From assembly GCF_037023745.1 (NCBI RefSeq), contig NZ_CP146101.1, positions 3,092,001 through 3,156,000 on the forward strand: 64,000 nt of DNA, written 5' to 3'. The DNA is from Streptomyces sp. SCSIO 30461. GTDB lineage: Bacteria; Actinomycetota; Actinomycetes; Streptomycetales; Streptomycetaceae. Positions 1 through 7,904 of this stretch are shown here, one piece after another; the stretch's first letter is position 1; every line of letters starts with the position of its first letter. The notes below the pieces were generated by a model, which saw only the letters and a program-made list of their open reading frames with translations, was not told the origin of the DNA and searched no databases. The position numbers and the translations under genes were made by a program.

Positions 1-136
1 CGCGCTTCGACCGGCGCGCGCGCACCAGGCTCAGGGCCGCGGTCGCGACGGTCGGCAGAAGCCACGGCGATGCTCCGCGTGCAATGCGTACGCCGAAGCG
101 GCTGTCGCGAGGTGCAGAGGTTTGGCTGTGGGGCAT
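1..136 (-). CDS. psd: Phosphatidylserine decarboxylase, N-terminal part (cut by left window edge)
   Basis: Reading the reverse strand from the ATG at 136 gives 45 codons with strong G/C third positions. The translation begins MPHSQTSAPRDSR and continues into a hydrophobic stretch with SPWLLPTVATAALSL and then RARRSK. This matches my memory of the N-terminus of streptomycete phosphatidylserine decarboxylase, a membrane enzyme that makes phosphatidylethanolamine from phosphatidylserine. In S. coelicolor a psd gene lies directly beside the ccr/meaA cluster, which is the same arrangement as here. The catalytic LGST-type site lies outside the window, so the call rests on N-terminal resemblance and synteny. 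Confidence 0.75.
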   Translation of the reverse strand, partial: MPHSQTSAPRDSRFGVRIARGASPWLLPTVATAALSLVRARRSKR

Positions 137-238
137 GGATGACCTTCGTAGCGGATGATGCCGCGCTGGCAACACGGGGGACGGCGGCTTTCCGAAGATG
201 GTATCGGTTGCGCACCGCAACTGGGCAAGCCGCAACTT

Positions 239-296
239 GAGTCGGCGGCCGGAAGAAGATGACTCGGTGTGATCTTCTTCGCGGCCGAACCGACTC
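239..296 (-). terminator. Long hairpin after the ethylmalonyl-CoA operon
   Basis: Twelve bases after the stop codon of the acyl-CoA dehydrogenase gene the strand folds into three stacked perfect segments: 239-245 with 290-296 (7 bp), 246-251 with 282-287 (6 bp) and 252-260 with 272-280 (9 bp). That is 22 paired positions, interrupted by a 2-base and a 1-base bulge, with an 11-base loop. No U-tract follows, so it is either a streptomycete-type U-less terminator or an mRNA 3'-end stabiliser. Confidence 0.75.
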
Positions 297-307
297 AGAA
301 GCGACAT

Positions 308-1513
308 TCAGCCCTGGAGTCGGTACTCCTCGAGAAGCCGACGACCAATGATCATTTTCTGGATCTCGGCGGTACCTTCGCCGATCAGCAGCATCGGGGC
401 CTCGCGGTAGAGGCGCTCGATCTCGTACTCCTTGGAGAAGCCGTAGCCGCCGTGGATCCGGAAGGCGTCCTCGACGACTTCCTTGCAGTACTCGGAGGCG
501 AGGTACTTCGCCATCCCTGCCTCCAGGTCGTTTCGTTCCCCGGAGTCCTTTTTGCGTGCCGCGTTGACCATCATGGCATGGGCCGCCTCGACCTTGGTAG
601 CCATCTCGGCCAGCTTGAACTGGATGGCCTGGTGCTGGGCGATCGGCTTGCCGAAGGTGTTGCGCTGCTGGGCGTAGGAGACGCCCAGCTCGAAGGCGCG
701 CTGGGCGACACCGCAGCCACGTGCCGCGACATTGACCCGGCCGACCTCGACGCCGTCCATCATTTGGTAAAAGCCGCGACCGGTCGTGCCGCCGAGTACC
801 CGATTGGCTGGAATGCGCAAGCCGTCCATGATGAGCTCGGTGGTGTCGACACCCTTGTAGCCCATCTTGTCGATCTTCCCGGGGATGGTGAGGCCGGGGC
901 GGACCTCGCCGAAGCCCGGCTCCTTCTCGACCAGGAAGGTCGTCATCGACTTGTGCGGGGCGCTGCCTTCGGGGTGTCCTTCGTCACTCCGGACCAGAAC
1001 GGCCACCAGTGTGGACGAGCCGCCGTTCGTCAGCCACATCTTCTGGCCGTTCAGTACGTACTCGTCGCCGTCCTTCACCGCCTTGGACGTGATCGCGGAC
1101 ACGTCCGAGCCGAGGCCCGGCTCGGACATCGAGAACGCGCCGCGCACCTCGCCGGCCGCCATACGGGGCAGGAAGTGGTCCTTCTGCTCCTGGGTGCCGT
1201 GCTGCTTGAGCATGTACGCCACGATGAAGTGGGTGTTGATGATGCCCGAGACGGACATCCAGCCGCGGGCGATCTCCTCGACGCAGAGCGCGTACGTGAG
1301 CAGGGACTCGCCCAGGCCCCCGTACTCCTCCGGGATCATCAGTCCGAAGAGTCCGAGCTCCTTGAGCCCGTCGACGATCTCCTGCGGGTACTCGTCCCGG
1401 TGCTCCAGCTCGGTCGCGACCGGAATGATCTCCTTGTCGACAAAGTCCCTGACGGTGCTCAGGATCTCCTGCTGGACATCGGTCAGACCGGCGGTCTGGG
1501 CGAGTCGGGCCAT
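308..1513 (-). CDS. mcd: Acyl-CoA dehydrogenase, probable (2S)-methylsuccinyl-CoA dehydrogenase
   Basis: This 401-residue FAD enzyme should oxidise (2S)-methylsuccinyl-CoA to mesaconyl-CoA in the ethylmalonyl-CoA pathway. The fold is clear: N-terminal helical domain, the middle-domain signature AFSMSEPGLGSD and WLTNGG, and the C-terminal IHGGYGFSKEYEIERLYREA with the catalytic glutamate in GEGTAEIQ. The ATG at 1513 (MARLAQTAG) is chosen because it starts where the family starts and lies 2 bases past the MaoC stop at 1516; upstream in-frame residues are out-of-frame MaoC sequence. It is the last gene of the ccr operon. Substrate assignment is inferred from the operon, since the fold alone fits many acyl-CoA dehydrogenases. 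Confidence 0.9.
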   Translation of the reverse strand: MARLAQTAGLTDVQQEILSTVRDFVDKEIIPVATELEHRDEYPQEIVDGLKELGLFGLMIPEEYGGLGESLLTYALCVEEIARGWMSVSGIINTHFIVAYMLKQHGTQEQKDHFLPRMAAGEVRGAFSMSEPGLGSDVSAITSKAVKDGDEYVLNGQKMWLTNGGSSTLVAVLVRSDEGHPEGSAPHKSMTTFLVEKEPGFGEVRPGLTIPGKIDKMGYKGVDTTELIMDGLRIPANRVLGGTTGRGFYQMMDGVEVGRVNVAARGCGVAQRAFELGVSYAQQRNTFGKPIAQHQAIQFKLAEMATKVEAAHAMMVNAARKKDSGERNDLEAGMAKYLASEYCKEVVEDAFRIHGGYGFSKEYEIERLYREAPMLLIGEGTAEIQKMIIGRRLLEEYRLQG

Positions 1514-1515
1514 GA

Positions 1516-2040
1516 CTACTTCTCCGCCTTCTTCGTGGGCTCGATCAGCTCGGGGCGGCCGGGCTGCTCGCCGCCGCGCTCCTTGGTGTACGTCTCGGTG
1601 GGGACCATCACCTTGCGGCGGAACACGCACACCATGGTGCCGTCCTGCTTGTAGCCCTTGGTCTCCACGTAGACGATGCCGCGGTCGTCCTTGGACTTCG
1701 ACGGCCACTTGTCCAGCACCGTGGTCTCGCCGTAGATCGTGTCGCCGTGGAAGGTCGGTGCCACATGCTTCAGTGACTCGATCTCCAGGTTGGCGATCGC
1801 CTTGCCCGAGATGTCCGGCACGGACATGCCGAGCAGCAGCGAGTAGATGTAGTTGCCCACCACGACGTTCTTGCCGAAGTCCGTCGTCTTCTCCGCATAG
1901 TTGGTGTCCATGTGGAGGGGGTGGTGGTTCATGGTGAGAAGACAGAAGAGATGGTCGTCGTATTCGGTGACGGTCTTCCCGGGCCAGTGCTTGTAGATGG
2001 CACCGACCTCGAACTCCTCGTATGTGCGTCCGAACTGCAT
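1516..2040 (-). CDS. mch: MaoC-family hydratase, probable mesaconyl-CoA hydratase
   Basis: A 174-residue protein with the hot-dog MaoC/hydratase-2 fold. The motif DDHLFCLLTMNHHPLHMD contains the aspartate and histidine expected for the catalytic pair. In the ethylmalonyl-CoA pathway this enzyme hydrates mesaconyl-CoA to erythro-beta-methylmalyl-CoA. It sits between the malyl-CoA lyase gene (14 bp upstream) and the acyl-CoA dehydrogenase gene (2 bp downstream), so it is co-translated with both. The start is the ATG at 2040 (MQFGRTYEEF); an earlier in-frame start would run into the lyase gene. The length fits the short single-domain actinobacterial form. Confidence 0.87.
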   Translation of the reverse strand: MQFGRTYEEFEVGAIYKHWPGKTVTEYDDHLFCLLTMNHHPLHMDTNYAEKTTDFGKNVVVGNYIYSLLLGMSVPDISGKAIANLEIESLKHVAPTFHGDTIYGETTVLDKWPSKSKDDRGIVYVETKGYKQDGTMVCVFRRKVMVPTETYTKERGGEQPGRPELIEPTKKAEK

Positions 2041-2054
2041 GCCGCTCAGGGCTC

Positions 2055-3074
2055 CTACTCGACGGGGGTCTCGAACTTGGTGGTGCGCTGCATACCGGCT
2101 GCCCGGCCCTTGCCCGAGATGACCAGGGCCATCTTGCGACTGGCTTCGTCGATCATCTCGTCGCCGAGCATCGCGGAGCCCTTCTTGCCGCCCGCCTCGG
2201 ACGTGTAGTAGTCGTACGCGTCCAGGATCAGCTCGGCGTGGTCGTAGTCCTCCTGGGAGGGCGAGAAGATCTCGTTGGACGCCTCGACCTGGCCCGGGTG
2301 CAGCACCCACTTGCCGTCGAAGCCGAGGGCGGCGGCGCGCTGGGCGACCGCGCGGTAGCCGTCGATGTTGCGGATCTGGAGGTAGGGCCCGTCGATCGCC
2401 TGGAGGTTGTTGGCGCGGGCGGCCATCAGGATCTTCATCAGGATGTAGTGGTACGCGTCCGCCGGGTAGCCGGGCGGCTGCTCACCCACGACCAGGGACT
2501 TCATGTTGATGGACGCCATGAAGTCGGCCGGGCCGAAGATGATGGTCTCCACCCGCGGCGAGGCCTGGGCGATCGCGTTCACGTTGTTGAGGCCCTGGGC
2601 GTTCTCGATCTGCGCCTCGATGCCGATCTTGCCGACCTCGAAGCCCATGGTCTTCTCGATCTGCGTCAGCAGCAGGTCCAGGGCGACGACCTGCTCGGCG
2701 CTCTGGACCTTCGGCAGCATGATGCAGTCGAGGTTCTGCCCCGCGCCCTCGACGACCGTCATGACATCGCGGTACGTCCAGTGGGTAGTCCAGTCGTTCA
2801 CCCGTACGACACGCGTCTTGCCGGTCCAGTCACCCTCGTTCAGGAACTTCACGATGGTGTGCCGGGCCTCGGGCTTGGCCAGCGGCGCGCAGGCGTCCTC
2901 CAGGTCCAGGAAGACCTGGTCGGCCGGCAGCCCCTGGGCCTTCTCCAGGAAGCGCGGGTTCGAACCGGGGACCGCGAGGCAGGAGCGTCGCGGACGGAGC
3001 CGGTCGACCGTCGGGAGCTGCGCGGCGGAGCCGCTCCCCGCAAGGGCGGTGGTGGGAGACGGGTGGGCGGTCAT
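2055..3074 (-). CDS. mcl: HpcH/HpaI-CitE family lyase, probable beta-methylmalyl-CoA/malyl-CoA lyase
   Basis: A 339-residue CitE-like lyase. It shows RSCLAVPGSNPRFLEKA near residue 30, the acidic metal/CoA region VFLDLEDACAP, the motif IEAQIENAQGL with the metal-binding glutamate, and IIFGPADFMASI. The enzyme cleaves beta-methylmalyl-CoA to glyoxylate and propionyl-CoA, which is the carbon-splitting step of the ethylmalonyl-CoA pathway. Its ATG at 3074 overlaps the TGA of the mutase gene (ATGA), which indicates translational coupling. The pathway role comes from the neighbours; the family also includes citrate-lyase beta subunits. Confidence 0.9.
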   Translation of the reverse strand: MTAHPSPTTALAGSGSAAQLPTVDRLRPRRSCLAVPGSNPRFLEKAQGLPADQVFLDLEDACAPLAKPEARHTIVKFLNEGDWTGKTRVVRVNDWTTHWTYRDVMTVVEGAGQNLDCIMLPKVQSAEQVVALDLLLTQIEKTMGFEVGKIGIEAQIENAQGLNNVNAIAQASPRVETIIFGPADFMASINMKSLVVGEQPPGYPADAYHYILMKILMAARANNLQAIDGPYLQIRNIDGYRAVAQRAAALGFDGKWVLHPGQVEASNEIFSPSQEDYDHAELILDAYDYYTSEAGGKKGSAMLGDEMIDEASRKMALVISGKGRAAGMQRTTKFETPVE

Positions 3075-5104
3075 GCGGGGACCTCCAGGGGGTCGAGCTT
3101 GTTCGCTTTCCGGATCTCGTCGACGATACGTCCGATGATCTCGGTGATACCGAAGTCCTTCGGTGTGAAGACGGCGGCCACACCCGCGCGCTTCAGATCC
3201 TCGGCGTCGCTGTTCGGGATGATCCCGCCCACGATCACCGGGATGTCGGACGCGCCGGCCTCGCGCAGGCGCCGCAGTACGTCGGGCACCAGCTCGGCGT
3301 GCGAGCCGGAAAGGATCGACAGACCCACGCAGTGCACGTCCTCCGCCAGCGCGGCGTCGACGATCTGCTCGGGGGTCAGCCGGATGCCCTGGTAGACCAC
3401 CTCGAAGCCCGCGTCACGCGCGCGCACGGCGATCTGCTCGGCACCGTTGGAGTGGCCGTCCAGTCCCGGTTTCCCGACCAGCAGCCGCAGCCGTCCCGCG
3501 CCCATCTCGTCGGCGGTGCGGGACACCTTCTCGCGGACGACGGCCAGTGGGGTGCCCTCCTCGGCGGTCACCGCGACCGGTGCGGACGAGACGCCCGTCG
3601 GGGCGCGGAACTCGCCGAAGACGTCCCGCAGCGCCCAGGCCCACTCGCCGGTGGTGACGCCCGCGCGGGCGCACTCCACGGTGGCGGCCATCAGGTTGGT
3701 GTCACCGGCGGCCGCCGCCTTCAGCCCTGCTAGGGCCTCCTGAGCGCGGTTCTCGTCGCGGTCGTCGCGCCACTCGTGGAGCTTGGCGACGACCCGCGCC
3801 TCGTTCGCCGGGTCCACCGTCATGATCGCGGTGTCGAGGTCCGAGGTCAGCGGGTTGGGCTCGGTGGTCTCGAAGATGTTGACCCCGACGATCTTCTCCT
3901 CGCCGCCCTCGATCCTGGCTCGCCGCTCGGCGTGCGAGGACACCAGCTGTGACTTGAGGTAGCCGGACTCGACGGCAGCCATCGCGCCGCCCATCTCCTG
4001 GATGCGGTCGATCTCCGCGAGCGACTCCGCGACCAGGGTGTCCACCTTGGCCTCGATGACATGCGAGCCCGCGAAGATGTCCTCGTACTCCAGCAGGTCG
4101 CTCTCGTGCGCGAGTACCTGCTGGATGCGCAGCGACCACTGCTGGTCCCAGGGCCTGGGCAGGCCCAGGGCCTCGTTCCAGGCCGGAAGCTGCACGGCGC
4201 GGGCACGGGCGTCCTTGGAGAGGGTCACCGCCAGCATCTCCAGCACGATGCGCTGGACGTTGTTCTCCGGCTGCGCCTCGGTCAGCCCGAGCGAGTTGAC
4301 CTGGACGCCGTAGCGGAAGCGGCGCTGCTTCGGATTCTCGATTCCGTAGCGCTCGCTGGTGACCTTCTCCCAGATGCGCCCGAAGGCGCGCATCTTGCAC
4401 ATCTCCTCGATGAAGCGGACTCCCGCGTTCACGAAGAAGGAGATACGGGCGACGACATCACCGAACTTCTCCTGCGGCACCTGTCCTGAGTCGCGCACCG
4501 CGTCCAGCACGGCTATCGCGGTGGACATCGCGTACGCGATCTCCTGGACAGGGGTGGCTCCCGCCTCCTGGAGGTGGTAGCTGCAGATGTTGATCGGGTT
4601 CCACTTGGGGATGTTCGCCACCGTGTAGGTGATCATGTCGGTGGTGAGACGCAGCGAGGGCCCGGGCGGGAAGACATGTGTCCCGCGCGACAGGTACTCC
4701 TTGACGATGTCGTTCTGCGTCGTCCCCTGGAGCTTGGTGATGTCGGCGCCCTGCTCCTCGGCGACCACCTGGTAGAGCGCCAGCAGCCACATGGCGGTGG
4801 CGTTGATGGTCATCGAGGTGTTCATCTGCTCCAGGGGGATGTCCTGGAACAGCCTCCGCATGTCACCGAGGTGCGAGACCGGGACCCCGACCCGGCCGAC
4901 CTCGCCGCGGGCGAGGATGTGGTCGGGGTCGTAGCCGGTCTGGGTCGGCAGGTCGAACGCGACCGACAGACCGGTCTGGCCCTTGGCCAGGTTGCGCCGG
5001 TACAGCTCGTTGGACGCCTCGGCCGTGGAGTGGCCGGCGTACGTCCGCATGAGCCACGGCCGGTCCTTCGGCTGCCGCCCGTTGGCGATCTGACGCTCTG
5101 TCAT
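3071..5104 (-). CDS. ecm: Ethylmalonyl-CoA mutase (MeaA-type, B12-dependent)
   Basis: A 677-residue single-chain mutase that rearranges ethylmalonyl-CoA to methylsuccinyl-CoA using adenosylcobalamin. The N-terminal barrel carries RPWLMRTYAGHSTAEASN and FDLPTQTGYDPDH. The C-terminal B12 domain has GLDGHSNGAEQ near residue 550 with the lower-ligand histidine (D-x-H-x-x-G), LSILSGSH, and VGGIIP. The ATG at 5104 gives MTERQ, the N-terminus I recall for streptomycete MeaA. It follows ccr by 20 bp and overlaps the lyase gene by 4 bp. The RPWLMRTYAGH signature and the ccr neighbour separate it from methylmalonyl- and isobutyryl-CoA mutases. Confidence 0.95.
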   Translation of the reverse strand: MTERQIANGRQPKDRPWLMRTYAGHSTAEASNELYRRNLAKGQTGLSVAFDLPTQTGYDPDHILARGEVGRVGVPVSHLGDMRRLFQDIPLEQMNTSMTINATAMWLLALYQVVAEEQGADITKLQGTTQNDIVKEYLSRGTHVFPPGPSLRLTTDMITYTVANIPKWNPINICSYHLQEAGATPVQEIAYAMSTAIAVLDAVRDSGQVPQEKFGDVVARISFFVNAGVRFIEEMCKMRAFGRIWEKVTSERYGIENPKQRRFRYGVQVNSLGLTEAQPENNVQRIVLEMLAVTLSKDARARAVQLPAWNEALGLPRPWDQQWSLRIQQVLAHESDLLEYEDIFAGSHVIEAKVDTLVAESLAEIDRIQEMGGAMAAVESGYLKSQLVSSHAERRARIEGGEEKIVGVNIFETTEPNPLTSDLDTAIMTVDPANEARVVAKLHEWRDDRDENRAQEALAGLKAAAAGDTNLMAATVECARAGVTTGEWAWALRDVFGEFRAPTGVSSAPVAVTAEEGTPLAVVREKVSRTADEMGAGRLRLLVGKPGLDGHSNGAEQIAVRARDAGFEVVYQGIRLTPEQIVDAALAEDVHCVGLSILSGSHAELVPDVLRRLREAGASDIPVIVGGIIPNSDAEDLKRAGVAAVFTPKDFGITEIIGRIVDEIRKANKLDPLEVPA

Positions 5105-5124
5105 CTGATGGACCTCTGGCTCGC

Positions 5125-6462
5125 TCAGATGTTCCGGAAGCGGTTGATGGCGTCGATGTGCTTGGCGCGCATCTCCTCGTCGCGCACGCCCAGGCCCTCC
5201 TCGGGGGCCAGGCACAGCACGCCGACCTTGCCCTGGTGCACGTTGCGGTGCACGTCGTGGGCGGCCTGGCCGGTCTCTTCGAGGCGGTAGGTCTTCGAGA
5301 GGGTGGGGTGGATCTTGCCCTTGGAGATCAGGCGGTTGGCCTCCCACGCCTCGCGGTAGTTCGCGAAGTGCGAGCCGATGATGCGCTTCAGCGACATCCA
5401 CAGGTAGCGGTTGTCGTACTCGTGCATGTAGCCCGAGGTCGAGGCGCAGGTGGTGATGGTGCCGCCCTTGCGGGTGACGTACACGGAGGCGCCGAAGGTC
5501 TCGCGGCCCGGGTGCTCGAAGACGATGTCGATGTCCTCGCCGCCGGTGAACTCACGGATGCGCTTGCCGAAGCGCTTCCATTCCTTCGGGTCCTGAGTGC
5601 GCTCGTCCTTCCAGAACTTGTAGTCCTCGGCGTTGCGGTCGATGATCGCCTCGGCGCCCATCGAGCGGCAGATGTCCGCCTTCTGCTCGCTGGAGACGAC
5701 GCAGATCGGGTTGGCGCCGCCGGCCAGCGCGAACTGGGTGGCGTAGGAGCCCAGGCCGCCGCTGGCGCCCCAGATCAGCACATTGTCGCCCTGCTTCATG
5801 CCCGCGCCGTTCTGCGAGACGAGCTGGCGGTAGGCGGTGGAGTTCACCAGGCCGGGCGCCGCCGCCTCCTCCCAGCTCAGGTGCTTGGGCTTGGGCATCA
5901 GCTGGTTGGACTTCACCAGGGCGATCTCGGCGAGGCCGCCGAAGTTGGTCTCGAAGCCCCAGATTCGCTGCTCGGGGTCGAGCATCGTGTCGTTGTGGCC
6001 GTCCGAGGACTCCAACTCGACGGAGAGGCAGTGCGCGACGACCTCGTCGCCGGCGTTCCAGGCGTTCACGCCGGGGCCGGTGCGCAGCACGACGCCCGCG
6101 AGGTCGGAGCCGATGACGTGGTACGGCAGGTCGTGTCGCTTGGTGAGCTCCGAGAGGCGTCCGTAGCGCTCCAGGAAGTTGAAGGTCGAAACCGGCTCGA
6201 AGATCGAGGTCCACACCGAGTTGTAGTTGACGGAGCTGGCCATCACGGCGACGAGTGCTTCACCGGGGCCGAGCTCGGGAAGCGGGACCTCGTCCAGGTG
6301 CAGGGACTTGCGCGGGTCCTTCTCGCGTGTGGTGAGGCCCGCGAACATCTCGGCCTCGTCCTTGTGCACGGTCACCGCTCGGTACGACTCGGGGAGCGGG
6401 AGTGCGGCGAAGTCGGCGGACGTGGTGTCCTGCGACTGGATCGCGTCCAGGATTTCCTTCAC
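5125..6462 (-). CDS. ccr: Crotonyl-CoA carboxylase/reductase
   Basis: A 445-residue medium-chain dehydrogenase/reductase that reductively carboxylates crotonyl-CoA with NADPH and CO2 to (2S)-ethylmalonyl-CoA. It also supplies extender units for polyketides. The NADPH fold is seen at WGASGGLGSY (residues 231-240). Counting from the GTG, the four residues known to hold CO2 in the Kitasatospora enzyme (Asn81, Phe170, Glu171, His365) are all present at exactly those numbers. The GTG at 6462 has GGAGG eight bases upstream and gives the family N-terminus MKEILDAIQS. It is first in the five-gene ethylmalonyl-CoA operon. It differs from plain crotonyl-CoA reductases by the intact CO2 pocket. Confidence 0.97.
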   Translation of the reverse strand: MKEILDAIQSQDTTSADFAALPLPESYRAVTVHKDEAEMFAGLTTREKDPRKSLHLDEVPLPELGPGEALVAVMASSVNYNSVWTSIFEPVSTFNFLERYGRLSELTKRHDLPYHVIGSDLAGVVLRTGPGVNAWNAGDEVVAHCLSVELESSDGHNDTMLDPEQRIWGFETNFGGLAEIALVKSNQLMPKPKHLSWEEAAAPGLVNSTAYRQLVSQNGAGMKQGDNVLIWGASGGLGSYATQFALAGGANPICVVSSEQKADICRSMGAEAIIDRNAEDYKFWKDERTQDPKEWKRFGKRIREFTGGEDIDIVFEHPGRETFGASVYVTRKGGTITTCASTSGYMHEYDNRYLWMSLKRIIGSHFANYREAWEANRLISKGKIHPTLSKTYRLEETGQAAHDVHRNVHQGKVGVLCLAPEEGLGVRDEEMRAKHIDAINRFRNI

Positions 6463-6832
6463 GGTGATGCCTCCAGGGGGTCCGCCCGGCGGGAGTCCGG
6501 GGGAGGAACGCTCAGGCGAACGCTGAGAACGCTGAGGGGGAACGTCGGGGCTTGCTGCTGTGGAGGTGTGCCGTCGGTTCGGCGGGTGTGGTGCTCGGCG
6601 GCGCTTGTGGGCGCGTGAGGTGCCTGTGACGCAGGCGTCCGGGCGCGCGAGCCGGGTGGCTTGCGGGGACAGCCGACGTACGACAGTTGTCTGTACGCCG
6701 GCCGCCCGGACAACATCAACGTATGGCACCCCGTGCCAGGCCGCAAGACACTGCGTGCCAAGAATTTCACTCAGATGCAATCCGGCGATTACATATGAGC
6801 GATGATCGATCGAATCGGGGCCCTGAACAGGG
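6463..6832. promoter_or_regulatory. Upstream region of the ccr operon
   Basis: No gene is supported in this leader between ccr and tetR. It holds several short dyads, for example GACA-GT-TGTC near 6682-6691 and GGCAC-CCC-GTGCC near 6725-6737. These could be regulator sites, perhaps for the TetR protein encoded upstream, but none is long enough to be convincing. The ccr ribosome-binding site GGAGG lies within 6470-6475. Confidence 0.4.
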
Positions 6833-6859
6833 AAAACGGCCGCCCCGAAGGGCAGCCGT
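6833..6859 (-). terminator. Rho-independent terminator after the TetR gene
   Basis: On the minus strand a stem of about 10 bp (6850-6859 with 6836-6845, one mismatch/wobble) is capped by a TTCG tetraloop and followed by TTTTCC. It lies 76 bases past the TetR stop, so the TetR gene is probably transcribed separately from ccr. Confidence 0.8.
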
Positions 6860-6934
6860 CACCGTGTGCATTCGTGAAAACTCGTGTGGTGAACCTCTCG
6901 GTGTCCCGCGTTTCGTGTCTTTCGCGGACCTGCC

Positions 6935-7801
6935 TCAGCGCTTCTTGAGCGCCTGCTCGATGGTGCGCATCACCTCGGACAGCGGGGCGTCCGTGCGCGC
7001 CACCGCCACCAGCACCTCGCCACCCGCAGCCTGCACCTGGGCCGCTGCCGTGGGCGCCCGATCGGATTCGGTGCCCGTGCCTGTGCCCGTGCCGATGCCC
7101 GTGCTCGTGCGACCCGCTCCGATACCCGAACCGAAGGTCTCGCGGACGATGTCGAAGGCGTGGTCCAGCTGTGCTTCCACATCGCCCTGACCGCCCGCCC
7201 GCAGCCAGCGGCGCAGCACGTGGTTGTGCGCCGTCACGACGGCGGACGCGGCCACCTCGGCCAGCAGCGGGTCGTCATTGCCCGTGTGATGGTCCCGCTC
7301 GTCGAAGTGCCCTAGCAGGTACCGGGTGAACAGGCGCTCGTAGCGGGCCACCGAGGCGATCTCACGCTCCCGGAGGGTGGGCACCTCCCGCGTGAGGCGG
7401 TAGCGCTCCACGGAGACCGCAGGCGAGGAGGCGTACATCTTCATGACTTCCTTGATGCCGCGGCACACGGTGTCCAGCGGATGCTCGTGCGGTGGTGCGG
7501 CATTGAGCACCGCCTCCGCGCGCACCAGGGTGTCGTCATGATCCGGGAAGATCGCCTCTTCCTTGGAGCGGAAGTGCCGGAAGAAGGTCCGCCGCGCGAC
7601 CCCGGCCGTCGCGGCGATCTCGTCGACCGTCGTCGCCTCGTACCCCTTCGTGGCGAACAATTCCATGGCCGCCGCGGCCAGTTCCCGCCGCATCTTGAGG
7701 CGCTGGGCGGCGGCGCGGCTGCCGGCGGCGCTTTCCGGGGCGTCGGGTGCGGAGGCGGCGGACCTGGAAGGCCGTCGGGGGGCGTCAGCGGGCTGGGACA
7801 T
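6935..7801 (-). CDS. TetR-family transcriptional regulator
   Basis: A 288-residue regulator. After a low-complexity N-terminus of about 35 residues the TetR helix-turn-helix is clear: RELAAAAMELFATKGYEATT, then VDEIAATAGVARRTFFRHF and KEEAIF. The C-terminal ligand domain ends in a Gly-Thr repeat (TGIGTGTGTGTES, coded by 7069-7110) before a short conserved tail. It lies between the 3-hydroxybutyryl-CoA dehydrogenase gene and ccr, all on the same strand, so it is a good candidate regulator of the ethylmalonyl-CoA genes; a TetR protein controls ccr in Methylobacterium. The start is uncertain: ATG at 7801 (MSQPAD) or 7819 (MQYVQI), neither with a strong ribosome-binding site. Confidence 0.88.
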   Translation of the reverse strand: MSQPADAPRRPSRSAASAPDAPESAAGSRAAAQRLKMRRELAAAAMELFATKGYEATTVDEIAATAGVARRTFFRHFRSKEEAIFPDHDDTLVRAEAVLNAAPPHEHPLDTVCRGIKEVMKMYASSPAVSVERYRLTREVPTLREREIASVARYERLFTRYLLGHFDERDHHTGNDDPLLAEVAASAVVTAHNHVLRRWLRAGGQGDVEAQLDHAFDIVRETFGSGIGAGRTSTGIGTGTGTGTESDRAPTAAAQVQAAGGEVLVAVARTDAPLSEVMRTIEQALKKR

Positions 7802-7904
7802 GATCTGAACGTACTGCATCCGCTCGGGGGGCCGCTCCTGCGGGGACGAGCCGCCCGTGCCGTCGAGCAGCCCGCCCCAGCCCGCCCCCTGTGCCCGGCC
7901 GGAA

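Noticed and set aside
31..228. 65-codon minus-strand ORF at the left edge
   Set aside because: Overlaps the true psd start in another frame; low-complexity, poor codon bias.
269..1654. Long plus-strand ORF opposite the acyl-CoA dehydrogenase
   Set aside because: Antisense shadow caused by GC-rich third positions; the minus strand encodes a complete, motif-rich enzyme.
5158..6618. 486-codon plus-strand ORF over ccr
   Set aside because: Antisense shadow; the minus frame has the full Ccr sequence with all active-site residues.
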